NCBI RefSeq assembly: GCF_003601925.1
Contig: NZ_QZWH01000022.1
Location: 62,001-126,000 of the forward strand
Length of the DNA: 64,000 nucleotides
Direction: 5' to 3'
DNA from: Buttiauxella izardii
GTDB taxonomy: Bacteria; Pseudomonadota; Gammaproteobacteria; Enterobacterales; Enterobacteriaceae
Positions 1 through 7,996 of the stretch are shown one piece after another (the first letter of the stretch is position 1; each line of letters begins with the position of its first letter). The position numbers were made by a program, and so were the translations under genes. Under the pieces are notes generated by a model. It had not been told where the DNA came from and did not search any database. It worked only from the letters and a program-made list of their open reading frames with translations.

Positions 1-591
1 AAACGAAGGAATCGCTTCGACCAAAAACAGCCACTGCCAGTTATGCAGGCTGCCGACACCTTCAAACATTTTCAGGATCAGGCCGGAAAGTGGGCTGCCG
101 ATAATCGTCGACAGCGGCGTGACAAGAATAAACAGTCCGAGCGTGCGGGCGGAGCGCCACGACGGGAACCACAGCGTGAGATAAAACACGATGCCAGGGA
201 AGAAGCCCGCTTCCGCCACGCCGAGTAAAAAGCGTACGACGTAAAATTGGGTCGGCGTGGTCACGAACATCATGCCTGCGGAAAGTACCGCCCAGGTCAC
301 CATGATTCGGGCAATCCAGAAACGCGGCCCAAACTTCTGCATCAACAAGTTGCTCGGCATCTCAAACAGGAAATAGCCGATGAAGAAAATCCCTGCGCCA
401 AGGCCGTAAACCGTGTCGCTAAAACTCAGCGCATCCTGCATATGCAGTTTGGCGAACCCCACGTTCACGCGGTCGAGATAGGCAAAGAAGTAACACAGAA
501 TTAAAAACGGAATCAGTCGCCGGGTAATCTTGCTGTAGACCCGTGATTCAGCGGTGGAATCCGCTGATTTTCTCTCGATTAAGTTACTCAT
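1..591 (-). CDS. MFS transporter, anion:cation symporter family (3' end cut by window edge)
   Basis: Reading leftward from ATG 591, about 197 residues are open to the window edge. The N-terminal half looks like the DgoT/phthalate-permease group of MFS carriers, which import sugar acids with protons across the inner membrane: a basic N-terminus, then YFFAYLDRVNVGFA in TM1, a GYFLFEMPSN segment, and RFLLGVAEAGFFPG in TM4. GGAG lies 6 bases upstream of ATG 591; an in-frame ATG at 597 abuts the GGAG and is less likely. It is the last visible gene of the operon dgoK-dgoA-lactonase-GalP-like, which suggests galactonate or a related aldonate as substrate. The substrate is inference; the family call is firm. 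Confidence 0.88.
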   Translation of the reverse strand, partial: MSNLIERKSADSTAESRVYSKITRRLIPFLILCYFFAYLDRVNVGFAKLHMQDALSFSDTVYGLGAGIFFIGYFLFEMPSNLLMQKFGPRFWIARIMVTWAVLSAGMMFVTTPTQFYVVRFLLGVAEAGFFPGIVFYLTLWFPSWRSARTLGLFILVTPLSTIIGSPLSGLILKMFEGVGSLHNWQWLFLVEAIPSF

Positions 592-611
592 AGTCATCTC
601 CAGAGGTAGGG

Positions 612-634
612 GGCCTGAGTTCCAGCCTCAGGCC
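612..634 (-). other. Intercistronic hairpin before the MFS gene
   Basis: GGCCTGAG (612-619) and CTCAGGCC (627-634) form a perfect 8-bp stem with a 7-base loop. It lies between the GalP-like gene (ends 645) and the start of the next transporter (591), just upstream of its GGAG. On the minus strand no T-run follows, so it is not a plain terminator. It may protect the upstream mRNA end or lower readthrough; that is inference. Confidence 0.6.
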
Positions 635-644
635 TGTTGTTGTT

Positions 645-2069
645 TTATTCTGTTGTGATGGCCTTACCGGTTTTGCCTTGTGGCGGCTGCCCGATATGGC
701 GTAGAGGATTGCCGCACATCAAATTGCGTTCGATATGTTCCAGGGAAATGTTTTTAGTCTCAGGGACAAACAGGAGGGTCAGCACAATACAAACCACGTT
801 CAGCACGCCATAAAGCCAGAACGTGCCGGAGCTGCCGATGGTGTCGATAAGCGTCAGGAACGTCGCGCCAATAATCATATTGGCTATCCAGTTCGCCATA
901 GTGGAGCAGGTCACGCCAAAATCGCGGCCAGCAAGCGGCTGGATTTCAGAACACAGCACCCAAATCAGCGGGCCTGCGCTCATGGCAAAACCGGTGATGA
1001 AAATCAGCAGCACGATAACGGCGGCGTACTGCTCGGTCGGGTTAGAAATCCCGCTGTGGAACATGTAGCCGAGAATCCCCATGCAAACCGCCATCCCTGA
1101 AAAACCGAGCTTCAGGATAGGTTTACGCCCCCAACGGTCGACGAGTGCAATGGCAATAAACGTCGCCAGCACGTTGGTTAAACCGGCGATCACCGTGCCC
1201 CACATTTGCTCACGGGTGGTGGCGAAACCGGCAATTTCGAAGATCTTCGGCGCGTAGTACATGATCACCGTCATACCGGTGAACTGCTGCATAAACTGGA
1301 GTAACACGCCGAGATAAGTGGAGCGGCGAAAGTGCGCGTTGTGACGAAAAAGCTGCAAACCGCGCTGCTTCATTTTCACGCTTTCGCGGATTTGATTCAG
1401 CTCGTCCTGCGCTTCTTTATCGGAGTTACGCAGCAGTTTCAGCACTTTTCCGGCAAGCTCATGCTTGTCTTTCATTGCCAGCCAGCGCGGGCTTTCCGGG
1501 AGCGTCAGCACGCCGATAAAAAGAACGATGGCTGGGAAGGTAATAACACCGAGCATCCAGCGCCAGTGGCCGCCTTCACTCAGGGCAGTGTCAGATAAAA
1601 ACGCCGCCAGAATCCCGATGGTGATCATCAACTGATAAAGCGAAATCATGCTGCCGCGAATACGCTCTGGCGCGATTTCTGACAGGTACAGCGGGGCAGT
1701 GAAAGAAGCAACGCCGACGGCCAGGCCAAGGATAAAACGTGATACCGCGAGGACTTCCATGCTATGCGCCACGGCGCAGCCGATGGAGCCGATGATAAAC
1801 AGCACCGCTCCCAACAGCAGGCTTTTCTTGCGCCCAAGGCTTGAAGACATGGGGCCGCTGCACAACGCGCCAAGTGCCGCGCCTAACATCATGATGCTGA
1901 CGACAACTTCCTGATGATGGCTACTGAGATTAAATTCATTAGCAATAAAGGGCAGTGCGCCCGCGATGACGCCCATATCCAGGCCAAACAACAGCCCGGC
2001 AAGTGCGGCGAGGAAACAGACGAGGATCGTCTGCCGATTCGTATGTGTAGGGTGAGAAATAGTGCTCAT
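645..2069 (-). CDS. Sugar:proton symporter, GalP/AraE-like
   Basis: A 474-residue MFS sugar porter with 12 membrane segments expected for the family. Seen: AGLLFGLDMGVIAGALPF in TM1, the LGRKKS loop after TM2, PLYLSEIAPERIRGS after TM4, PESPRW before the central loop, QQFTGMTVIMYYAP in TM7, DRWGRKP, and PETKN near the C-terminus. Nearly every signature resembles GalP (D-galactose:H+ symporter), with a C-terminal tail longer than E. coli GalP (464 aa as I recall). It is the fourth gene of a minus-strand operon after dgoK, dgoA and the lactonase. A galactose importer here fits oxidation of galactose through galactonate. AraE-type pentose transport is the alternative. Confidence 0.88.
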   Translation of the reverse strand: MSTISHPTHTNRQTILVCFLAALAGLLFGLDMGVIAGALPFIANEFNLSSHHQEVVVSIMMLGAALGALCSGPMSSSLGRKKSLLLGAVLFIIGSIGCAVAHSMEVLAVSRFILGLAVGVASFTAPLYLSEIAPERIRGSMISLYQLMITIGILAAFLSDTALSEGGHWRWMLGVITFPAIVLFIGVLTLPESPRWLAMKDKHELAGKVLKLLRNSDKEAQDELNQIRESVKMKQRGLQLFRHNAHFRRSTYLGVLLQFMQQFTGMTVIMYYAPKIFEIAGFATTREQMWGTVIAGLTNVLATFIAIALVDRWGRKPILKLGFSGMAVCMGILGYMFHSGISNPTEQYAAVIVLLIFITGFAMSAGPLIWVLCSEIQPLAGRDFGVTCSTMANWIANMIIGATFLTLIDTIGSSGTFWLYGVLNVVCIVLTLLFVPETKNISLEHIERNLMCGNPLRHIGQPPQGKTGKAITTE

Positions 2070-2095
2070 AATTACGCCTTAAAGGTGATGGATTT

Positions 2096-2965
2096 TTAGA
2101 GCCTGAATTCGCGGGCGGGTGTGCCTGCAAGTGTTGTTGTTATTTTTAAAACCGCGCCATCCAGGGCCGCGGGTCGGGCAAGTCCATCTCGTGCAGAAGT
2201 GATGTAGAGATCGGACAAATTCGGGCCGCCAAAAGTGCAACTGCTGGGCTGGCTCACGGGGAGCGTTATCTGGCCGGTTTTGGTCATTTGCTGGTGGTTT
2301 AGCTGGAAACGCGTCAGGCACGAACTTCCCCAGCAAGCGTTGATCAGTTTGCCATCGCCAGTCAGCGTGGAACCATCCGGGATGCCGTCGACGGGATATT
2401 CCTGTTCAATGCACAGGCCATCTTCTTGCGAAGTCGCACGGTAAAATCGGTGGCGTAGTGAATCGGCAAACCAGATGTTTTTGTCAGTCCACACCAGGGT
2501 ATTGGGGACCCATAAATTCCCCAACAGGCGTTGGGGCGTCGGTGCTGAAGCACTGACTCGATACCAGCTTCCGATAGCCTCTCGAGCGGTGGGATCCATC
2601 GTGCTGAACCACAATGATCCATCCGGGGCAATGGCGGATTCGTTAGGGCGCGTTCCGGTCGCATCGTCCGGCCACCGACAAAAATCGCGAACCTGCTGAT
2701 TTTGATAGTCATATAGCGAGATACCGCTCTGACTTACGACCAGGAATGTATCGAGCGTGGAGGTCAGCAACACGGCGCTGGTGAAAACAGGCATCGGGCG
2801 AATTTCTATACGCTGCGCCTGATTCGGCCAGTAGCGCAGCAGACGATTTTGCAGAATATCGACCCACAGCAGTGAACCACTGCGGCAACACCACACTGGA
2901 GTTTCACCTAACTGTGCGCGATAGCTGCCAATCACTTCGAAATTTTCGCCAGATACCTGATTCAT
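2096..2965 (-). CDS. SMP-30/gluconolactonase/LRE family protein
   Basis: 289 residues with the pattern of the six-bladed SMP-30 beta-propeller, a family that hydrolyses sugar lactones using one divalent metal. The N-terminal GETPVW motif (Glu21, usual metal ligand), WVPNTLVW (Asn ligand) and DGIPDGSTL (Asp ligand/base) are all present, so it should be active. It starts 3 bases after the dgoA stop and ends 26 bases before the GalP-like gene, so it is co-transcribed. In this setting a galactono-lactonase feeding a DgoK/DgoA route is the natural guess; the exact lactone cannot be read from sequence. No signal peptide, so cytoplasmic. Confidence 0.88.
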   Translation of the reverse strand: MNQVSGENFEVIGSYRAQLGETPVWCCRSGSLLWVDILQNRLLRYWPNQAQRIEIRPMPVFTSAVLLTSTLDTFLVVSQSGISLYDYQNQQVRDFCRWPDDATGTRPNESAIAPDGSLWFSTMDPTAREAIGSWYRVSASAPTPQRLLGNLWVPNTLVWTDKNIWFADSLRHRFYRATSQEDGLCIEQEYPVDGIPDGSTLTGDGKLINACWGSSCLTRFQLNHQQMTKTGQITLPVSQPSSCTFGGPNLSDLYITSARDGLARPAALDGAVLKITTTLAGTPAREFRL

Positions 2966-2968
2966 GAT

Positions 2969-3616
2969 TTACTCCGCACACTCATGCCAAGCGCGTTGAT
3001 AAGCCTGCGCGCGTTCACGCAGCAAAATCATGCTCATCCCCGCCTGATACAGCCCGCCGCCAAGGCCAAAGCCATTGGCACCCGCTTGAATGTAGCTACG
3101 CATTTGCGCGGCATCTGGCTGAATGCCACCAACCGGTAACATCGCGATTTCACGAGGGACGACGGCGCGGAAGGCTTTGGTGATCGCGGGGGTGATCTGT
3201 TCTGCGGGGAATAATTTCAACGCGCTGGCCCCGGCGGCAATCGCGCTGAACGCTTCGCTCGGCGTCATAATTCCCGGCAGGCTGACAAGCCCGAGCTGGC
3301 GGGTGTGGCGGATAACATCGGGGCAGCAATTTGGCGAAATAATCAATTGCCCGCCGCATTCGGCGACGGCATCAACTTGTTCAACGGTTAGCACGGTTCC
3401 CGCGCCCACGTAGCCGCGCTCGCCCACCGTTTTACGCATCAAAGCAATAGACTCGAGCGGTGACGGGCTATTGAGCGGCACCTCAAGGTAGCGAAAACCG
3501 CAATCGAGCAGGATTTCTGCCGCCTCGCGGGCATCTTTTGGCGTAATGCCGCGCAGAATCGCCACCAGCGGTAACGGCTCTTGTTGCCACTGACTGATGA
3601 AATTTTCCGGGTTCAT
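2969..3616 (-). CDS. dgoA: 2-dehydro-3-deoxy-6-phosphogalactonate aldolase
   Basis: 215 residues, class I KDPG/KDPGal aldolase family. It splits KDPGal into pyruvate and glyceraldehyde 3-phosphate in the cytoplasm. Visible signatures: LVAILRGIT near residue 18, EVPLNSP with catalytic Glu45, GAGTVL at 71-76, and LKLFPAE with Schiff-base Lys134, then a VGGI phosphate-binding turn. PLNSP is the DgoA form. ATG 3616 is chosen over a 12-codon longer frame because it has AAGGA upstream and overlaps the dgoK stop as ATGA, a coupled start. The 3' end is 3 bases from the lactonase start. It is a stand-alone aldolase, as in DgoA proteins. Confidence 0.92.
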   Translation of the reverse strand: MNPENFISQWQQEPLPLVAILRGITPKDAREAAEILLDCGFRYLEVPLNSPSPLESIALMRKTVGERGYVGAGTVLTVEQVDAVAECGGQLIISPNCCPDVIRHTRQLGLVSLPGIMTPSEAFSAIAAGASALKLFPAEQITPAITKAFRAVVPREIAMLPVGGIQPDAAQMRSYIQAGANGFGLGGGLYQAGMSMILLRERAQAYQRAWHECAE

Positions 3617-4515
3617 GATGGAGTTCCTTGAAGCTGGCAAAAGAGGTGCCACAGGCCGTGAATAAAGCAGTCATCGCCGTTGGCCTGAGAAAGGCTGAGG
3701 TTCATCTGGCCAGCCGCAAGCTGATAACGCGCCGTTAATGCCGGGCTGCCAACGACCCACGCGTGTTGCTGAACCGGTAGCGTTTGCAATTCGTAACCGA
3801 TGGTTAAACCTGACAGATAGCTGTGAATGCTGGTTTCACTCAGTTCGCCCGCCAGGCGGCGGGTACGGGCTGAGAAGATCAAATGGGTAAATGGCGCACC
3901 CTGGCTGGCGGTTTTAACGCCGAGCAAGAAGGCTTGTTCGTCTTCGAGTTGTTCCGGTAGCGCACGGCCAAGAATGGAATGTTGAGTAAGCAGCGAGAAA
4001 ACTTCGCCGGTCATAAAGGTGGAAAAAGAGGTGATTTCACCGTGCTGCATTTGCGCGTGTTTACTGTGAGTTCCCGGCAGCAACGCAACATGCTGGTTCG
4101 CGGGGTGCAGTGCCGCGAGGCCCAACAATTGGACTTCTTCACCGCGCATCACGTCTGGCTGGGAAAACTGACTGATCCCATTTGCGCCGGGAATAATCCA
4201 CGCCGGGCTGCCCCATGAAGTGGTGAAGGCCAGTGTGCCGGATGCCAAATCAGCGGCGTTACACGGCAGTGGCGCGTATGGCACTTCATGCCAGCCTTGC
4301 TGCGAACCGACCATTCCTGCCATCACAATCGGCAAGTTTCCGTACTGCTCAAGCCAGCTTTCCAGCAGCGTTTGCAGCGTTTGGGCAAATTGACCCTTCT
4401 CCACAGACAACAGCCCGCAGGCCTGATTTATGCGGGAAACTTGCAGCGATCCTTGCATCAAAAATGCCCGGAAGTTGGTGGTTCCCCAATCGATAGCAAT
4501 CCAATGATTTTTCAT
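3613..4515 (-). CDS. dgoK: 2-dehydro-3-deoxygalactonokinase
   Basis: 300 residues of the DgoK kinase family (ASKHA fold). It phosphorylates 2-keto-3-deoxygalactonate at O6 with ATP, giving the substrate of DgoA. The phosphate-1 loop is seen as IAIDWGTTNFR at residues 6-16, followed by GMVGSQQGW, ATP-site LLPGTHSKH and GEVFSLL motifs typical of the family. The frame is open 20 codons further upstream, but those codons run into the operator palindrome, and family members start at the MKNHW-type position, so ATG 4515 is preferred; its ribosome site is weak. First gene of the operon, with the regulator gene 98 bases upstream on the same strand. Confidence 0.9.
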   Translation of the reverse strand: MKNHWIAIDWGTTNFRAFLMQGSLQVSRINQACGLLSVEKGQFAQTLQTLLESWLEQYGNLPIVMAGMVGSQQGWHEVPYAPLPCNAADLASGTLAFTTSWGSPAWIIPGANGISQFSQPDVMRGEEVQLLGLAALHPANQHVALLPGTHSKHAQMQHGEITSFSTFMTGEVFSLLTQHSILGRALPEQLEDEQAFLLGVKTASQGAPFTHLIFSARTRRLAGELSETSIHSYLSGLTIGYELQTLPVQQHAWVVGSPALTARYQLAAGQMNLSLSQANGDDCFIHGLWHLFCQLQGTPS

Positions 4516-4517
4516 CC

Positions 4518-4528
4518 AAGTAATACAA
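4518..4528 (-). promoter_or_regulatory. Degenerate second regulator box before dgoK
   Basis: AAGTAATACAA repeats nine bases (GTAATACAA) of the main palindrome, with the starts of the two copies 22 bases apart, about two helical turns. It covers the bases immediately upstream of the dgoK ATG. Two boxes on one face of the helix would allow cooperative binding of a FadR/DgoR dimer. Inference from sequence only. Confidence 0.4.
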
Positions 4529-4538
4529 ACCATGTAAT

Positions 4539-4551
4539 CTTGTAATACAAG
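4539..4551. promoter_or_regulatory. DgoR-type operator palindrome
   Basis: CTTGTAATACAAG is a perfect inverted repeat around one central base. Its core TTGTAATACAA matches the TTGTA-N-TACAA box described for E. coli DgoR, from memory. It lies 24 bases upstream of the dgoK ATG and 62 bases after the stop of the GntR-type gene, so it most likely controls the dgoK-led operon. Confidence 0.65.
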
Positions 4552-4612
4552 AATGCTAGAACAAAAAAACATCACAGTGTGTGAGGAAGATCGAAATTAC
4601 GTCAGGTAAGGA

Positions 4613-5344
4613 TCAAATAATGTGGTCGAACATTTCCGGGCGATCCTGCCAGATGCGTTTTTTAGCGGCATTAAGCAGAATGCTGCGCATTTGTTGGCGG
4701 GCTTTTTCGACTTGTTTCAGGCGAATGGCATCAAACAACAAGAAGTGTTCATCGACGGCGGCCTTGGTCTGGCGCACGTCTTTTTCCAGCGTTTGCTTGA
4801 ATGACAGCGCCATAGCGGCGGAAAGGGCGTTGCCGAGAGCTAACAGAAAGGGATTATGTGTGGCGCGTAACAGCGCATGGTGAAAGGCCATATCGCCTTC
4901 TTCAAACAGCGATCGTTGTGCATCAAGCTGGCCTTTGCGCATTAGCTGGAGTGCATCTTCCATGGCCGCCAGATCGTGTCCGGTGGCATTTAATGCGGCA
5001 AGTGTCGCAACATTTGGCTCGAAAATCAGGCGCGTAACGATCAATTGCTCAACCAATTTGAGATCAAGCTCGCCCTCAGCCAGCCAGCCCAACACGTCGA
5101 TATCCAACAAACTCCACTGCTCGCGGCTGTTCACCGTGCTGCGCTTTTTGGCCTGAATCGAAATGAGTCCCTTCGCGGCAAGAACCTGTAGCGCATTACG
5201 TACAGAAGTTCGGGAAACTTCATACTCCACGGCCAATTCGTTCTCGCCTGGCAAAGACAGACCCGGCGCGAGATCGCCGTGCATAATTCGCCGCGCAAGA
5301 TGCTGGGTGACGGATTCTGAAATGTTTGCCTGTGGGAGTTTCAT
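4613..5344 (-). CDS. GntR-family regulator, FadR/FCD type (DgoR-like)
   Basis: 243 residues. An N-terminal winged helix with [31 protein letters not shown] features is followed by an all-helical FCD ligand domain. FCD metal-site residues are visible as D-x-x-x-H ([10 protein letters not shown]) and in [11 protein letters not shown]. Overall layout, including [12 protein letters not shown] linking the two domains, resembles DgoR, the galactonate-responsive repressor. ATG 5344 is chosen (AGAAAG upstream, family-like start); an in-frame ATG at 5371 is possible. It lies upstream of dgoK on the same strand, with the palindrome at 4539-4551 between them, and is divergent from rihC. Ligand likely galactonate or a related acid, by context. 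Confidence 0.85.
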   Translation of the reverse strand: MKLPQANISESVTQHLARRIMHGDLAPGLSLPGENELAVEYEVSRTSVRNALQVLAAKGLISIQAKKRSTVNSREQWSLLDIDVLGWLAEGELDLKLVEQLIVTRLIFEPNVATLAALNATGHDLAAMEDALQLMRKGQLDAQRSLFEEGDMAFHHALLRATHNPFLLALGNALSAAMALSFKQTLEKDVRQTKAAVDEHFLLFDAIRLKQVEKARQQMRSILLNAAKKRIWQDRPEMFDHII

Positions 5345-5428
5345 TGCACTTTCTCGACGGAGTTCGAACATGGAAATGAGCTACATAGTAAGCTAATCGC
5401 GCCGTATGTACCTAATAGAGAGCAACTT

Positions 5429-6346
5429 ATGAGAAAAACACCAATCATTCTCGACACCGATCCTGGCATCGACGACGCCGTGGCGATTGCCGCTGCACTT
5501 TTTGCCCCACAGCTTGATTTAAAATTGGTGACGACGGTCGCCGGAAACGTCAGCGTGGAGAAAACCACGCGCAACGCATTGCAGCTCATGCACTTCTGGC
5601 AGCGGGATGTTCCGGTAGCGCAAGGTGCCGCCACACCGCTGGTGCGCAAACTGCGCGATGCCGCATATGTTCACGGCGAATCGGGCATGGAAGGTTACGC
5701 CTTCGTTGAGCACCAACGCCAGCCGCTGGATAAACCCGCGTTTCAGGCGATTTATGAATGTTTAACTGCCAGCGTAGAACCCGTCACGCTGGTGGCTATC
5801 GGCCCACTGACTAACATCGCGCTGCTGCTTACCCAATACCCGGATTGCAAAGCGAAGATCAAACGCCTGGTGATCATGGGCGGATCGGCAGGGCGCGGTA
5901 ACTTCACGCCAAATGCGGAATTTAATCTCGCCATCGATCCGGAAGCGGGCGCTCGCGTATTTGAAAGCGGGCTGGAAATTGTGATGTGCGGCCTTGATGT
6001 GACTAATCAGGCCGTGCTCAGCCCGGAATATCTGGCAACGCTTTCTGAGCTCAACCAAACCGGGAAAATGCTTCATGCGCTATTCAGCCACTACCGCAGC
6101 GGCAGCATGGCGACGGGCTTGAGAATGCACGATCTATGTGCCATCGCCTGGCTAGTGAAACCTGAACTGTTCCAGACTAAACACTGTTTTGTGGCGGTAG
6201 AAACCCACGGTGAATTTACCGCAGGCACTACGGTTGTGGACATCGAAGGGCGTTATCAGCGCGAGCCAAACGCGCATGTGGCGCTGGATCTTGACGTTGC
6301 GGGTTTCCAGAAATGGGTGGCTGAAGTCCTGGCGTTAGCCCCTTAA
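5429..6346 (+). CDS. rihC: Ribonucleoside hydrolase RihC
   Basis: 305 residues of the inosine-uridine nucleoside hydrolase family, which cleaves purine and pyrimidine ribonucleosides to base and ribose. The calcium-binding DTDPGIDD motif is at residues 9-16. [45 protein letters not shown] and [13 protein letters not shown] (His region) follow, all very close to E. coli RihC. In E. coli it sits between ispH and dapB; here dapB is 13.4 kb downstream, so rihC marks the left side of an insertion. It is divergent from the GntR-type gene with an 84-base gap. AGAG upstream is a modest ribosome site. Confidence 0.95.
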   Translation: MRKTPIILDTDPGIDDAVAIAAALFAPQLDLKLVTTVAGNVSVEKTTRNALQLMHFWQRDVPVAQGAATPLVRKLRDAAYVHGESGMEGYAFVEHQRQPLDKPAFQAIYECLTASVEPVTLVAIGPLTNIALLLTQYPDCKAKIKRLVIMGGSAGRGNFTPNAEFNLAIDPEAGARVFESGLEIVMCGLDVTNQAVLSPEYLATLSELNQTGKMLHALFSHYRSGSMATGLRMHDLCAIAWLVKPELFQTKHCFVAVETHGEFTAGTTVVDIEGRYQREPNAHVALDLDVAGFQKWVAEVLALAP

Positions 6347-6390
6347 ATATTAAACGCGACGCAGATCGATTTTCTTCGGCCTGATAATGG

Positions 6391-6406
6391 GGTTAATCGA
6401 TTAACC
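6391..6406. promoter_or_regulatory. LacI-family operator before the cupin pair
   Basis: GGTTAATCGATTAACC is a perfect 16-bp palindrome with the central CG usual for LacI-family operators. It sits just upstream of an extended -10 (TGCTATGCT, 6408-6416), where a repressor would block RNA polymerase. Two near copies flank the divergent PTS/lacI-type promoter 6 kb away (12333-12348 and 12455-12470), so one repressor probably controls all three promoters. Confidence 0.8.
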
Positions 6407-6450
6407 TTGCTATGCTGATTAAGCAGTTCTCCTTGGGCCGGAGAAATAAA

Positions 6451-7014
6451 ATGAATGTACCTGTCATCGTGCCACCGGGTGTGGCATTCCTTAACGGCCA
6501 TTTCACGGCTGAAAATATCATTACCAAAACGACACGCAGCGGCGATCTGGTCGGCGTGTTCCAGGACGACGCCGCATGGCGAGCGTTACCCGCCGACACG
6601 CCAATTTATCAGGTTGAAATGCTGCAATCTCCACAGGGAGAAGGCGAGCTTTTTGTCGGCACCACGCATCTCAATCCAGGGCGCGTGGGCGATGAGTTTT
6701 ATATGACTCGCGGCCATTTCCATCAGCGGCGCGAGCAGGGAGAAGTCTATTTTGGCCTGCGCGGCAGCGGATTGTTATTGCTGCAAAGCGAACAGGGCGA
6801 AGCACGGCTTGAGCAAGTGTCGCCAGGTTCAGTGCATATTATTCCCGGCAATACCGCCCACCGCTTGATTAACACCGGTTCGGAGGTGCTTTCAGCACTT
6901 GCCGTCTGGCCGACGATTGCCGGGCATGATTACGCTTCTCTGGCGCAAGGTTTTAAACAACGCGTCTTTTTGCGCGAAGGGAAAATCCAGGCCAAAGAGG
7001 TGCAAAATGGCTGA
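6451..7014 (+). CDS. Cupin protein, glucose-6-phosphate isomerase-like
   Basis: 187 residues, single cupin domain resembling the archaeal-type (cupin) phosphoglucose isomerases. The metal-site pattern is seen in MTRGHFHQRREQGEVYFGLRG: His-x-His followed by Glu, then a second His in IIPGNTAHRLIN. Such enzymes interconvert an aldose 6-phosphate and its ketose. ATG 6451 has GGAG 7 bases upstream; the longer frame from 6412 lacks this. It overlaps the next gene by 8 bases, so the two cupins are translationally coupled. A LacI-type operator 45 bases upstream links it to the PTS genes. The exact sugar phosphate is unknown. E. coli K-12 has no counterpart that I recall. Confidence 0.8.
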   Translation: MNVPVIVPPGVAFLNGHFTAENIITKTTRSGDLVGVFQDDAAWRALPADTPIYQVEMLQSPQGEGELFVGTTHLNPGRVGDEFYMTRGHFHQRREQGEVYFGLRGSGLLLLQSEQGEARLEQVSPGSVHIIPGNTAHRLINTGSEVLSALAVWPTIAGHDYASLAQGFKQRVFLREGKIQAKEVQNG

Positions 7015-7789
7015 ACCACATCTGAAATTTGGCCTCGATATGGCGGTTCATCATCAGCCGATGGGTTTTAGCTACGGTGAGGAAGTGATCGGGCCGGTGC
7101 CGGAGATCCGTAAACTCGATCAGATCCGCGCTTCTCTTCGCGATCCGCAATGTAGCGGGCCGGAAGATGTGTATGCGATCGTGATGGACGTCGCGCGTTT
7201 GCAGGATCGCGAAGAGCTTAAAAAACGGATGTTGTTGTTTGGCGTGGTGACTTACGCCTCGGGCCGATTAGGCGACGAACCGATCCGCAGCCAGGGCCAT
7301 ATTCATCGCATCAGCAGCCACAGCGGCTGGTCGCCGCCAGAGCTATATGAAATCTGGCAGGGCAAAGCGATTATCTATATGCAGGAATATGTCGCTGACG
7401 ATCCGGGGCGCTGTTTTGCGGTGTGCGCGGGGCCGGGTGATAAAGTGCTGGTGCCGCCGGGTTGGGCACATGCCACGATTTCTGCCTCGCCAGATGAACC
7501 GCTGACGTTTGGCGCGTGGTGCGACCGGGAATATGGTTTTGAATACGACGCGGTGCGTGCGTACAAAGGGCTGGCGTGGTATCCGCTATTGCAGGATGAG
7601 CACATTGCCTGGCAGCATAACCGCAGTTATATGCCGGGGCGTTTGCAGGTCACGTCACCGCGAAAATATACCGAGTTTGGGATTACCGATGAGCCGCTGT
7701 ATCAGCAGTTTGTTGAGGATCCGGCGCGGTTTCAGTTTATTTCGAAGCCGGGAATAGTAGGGCAGAAGTGGGTGGGATTCCATCCTTAA
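7007..7789 (+). CDS. Second cupin protein, glucose-6-phosphate isomerase-like
   Basis: 260 residues. The cupin core is in the middle: VTYASGRLGDEPIRSQGHIH (His-x-His ligands), PELYEIWQGKAIIYMQ (Glu ligand) and LVPPGWAHATIS (distal His). It shares the layout of the preceding protein but has longer N- and C-terminal arms, including an Asp/Tyr-rich C-terminal third. ATG 7007 has AGAGG six bases upstream and overlaps the preceding stop, so the pair is coupled. Two different cupins of one family side by side suggest a two-subunit enzyme or two isomerisation steps; sequence alone does not decide. Followed by a palindromic repeat array before the convergent PTS operon. Confidence 0.78.
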   Translation: MAEPHLKFGLDMAVHHQPMGFSYGEEVIGPVPEIRKLDQIRASLRDPQCSGPEDVYAIVMDVARLQDREELKKRMLLFGVVTYASGRLGDEPIRSQGHIHRISSHSGWSPPELYEIWQGKAIIYMQEYVADDPGRCFAVCAGPGDKVLVPPGWAHATISASPDEPLTFGAWCDREYGFEYDAVRAYKGLAWYPLLQDEHIAWQHNRSYMPGRLQVTSPRKYTEFGITDEPLYQQFVEDPARFQFISKPGIVGQKWVGFHP

Positions 7790-7795
7790 AACAAC

Positions 7796-7989
7796 CCTCA
7801 CCCTGGCCCTCTCCCTGAGGGAGAGGGGAATTGGTTCGGTTTTCGCCCTCTCCTGAGGGAGAGGGAATTGGTTCGGTTTTCTCCCTCTCCTGGGGGAGAG
7901 GGAATTGGCTCGGTTTTCTCCCTCTCCTGAGGGAGAGGGGAATTAACTCGGTTTTCTCCCTCTCCTGGGGGAGAGGGTCGGGGTGAGGG
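7796..7989. repeat. Five-unit CCCTCTCC palindrome array
   Basis: Five copies of a 20-22 base palindrome (CCCTCTCCTGAGGGAGAGGG and variants) start at 7807, 7846, 7883, 7920 and 7958, a period of 37-39 bases. Spacers are nearly identical (AATTGGTTCGGTTTTC type). The array is bounded by CCCTCACCC (7796-7804) and GGGTGAGGG (7981-7989) as terminal inverted repeats. It fills the gap between two convergent operons. A two-unit version lies at 37634-37714. Each unit could fold as a strong RNA hairpin on either strand, so the array may act as a two-way terminator or 3' stabiliser. Confidence 0.9.
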
Positions 7990-7996
7990 CATACAA

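Noticed and set aside
7798-7992. A 64-codon minus-strand frame with repeated PSPPGEGEN units
   Set aside because: It is only the translation of the palindromic repeat array; no ribosome site and no sense as a protein.
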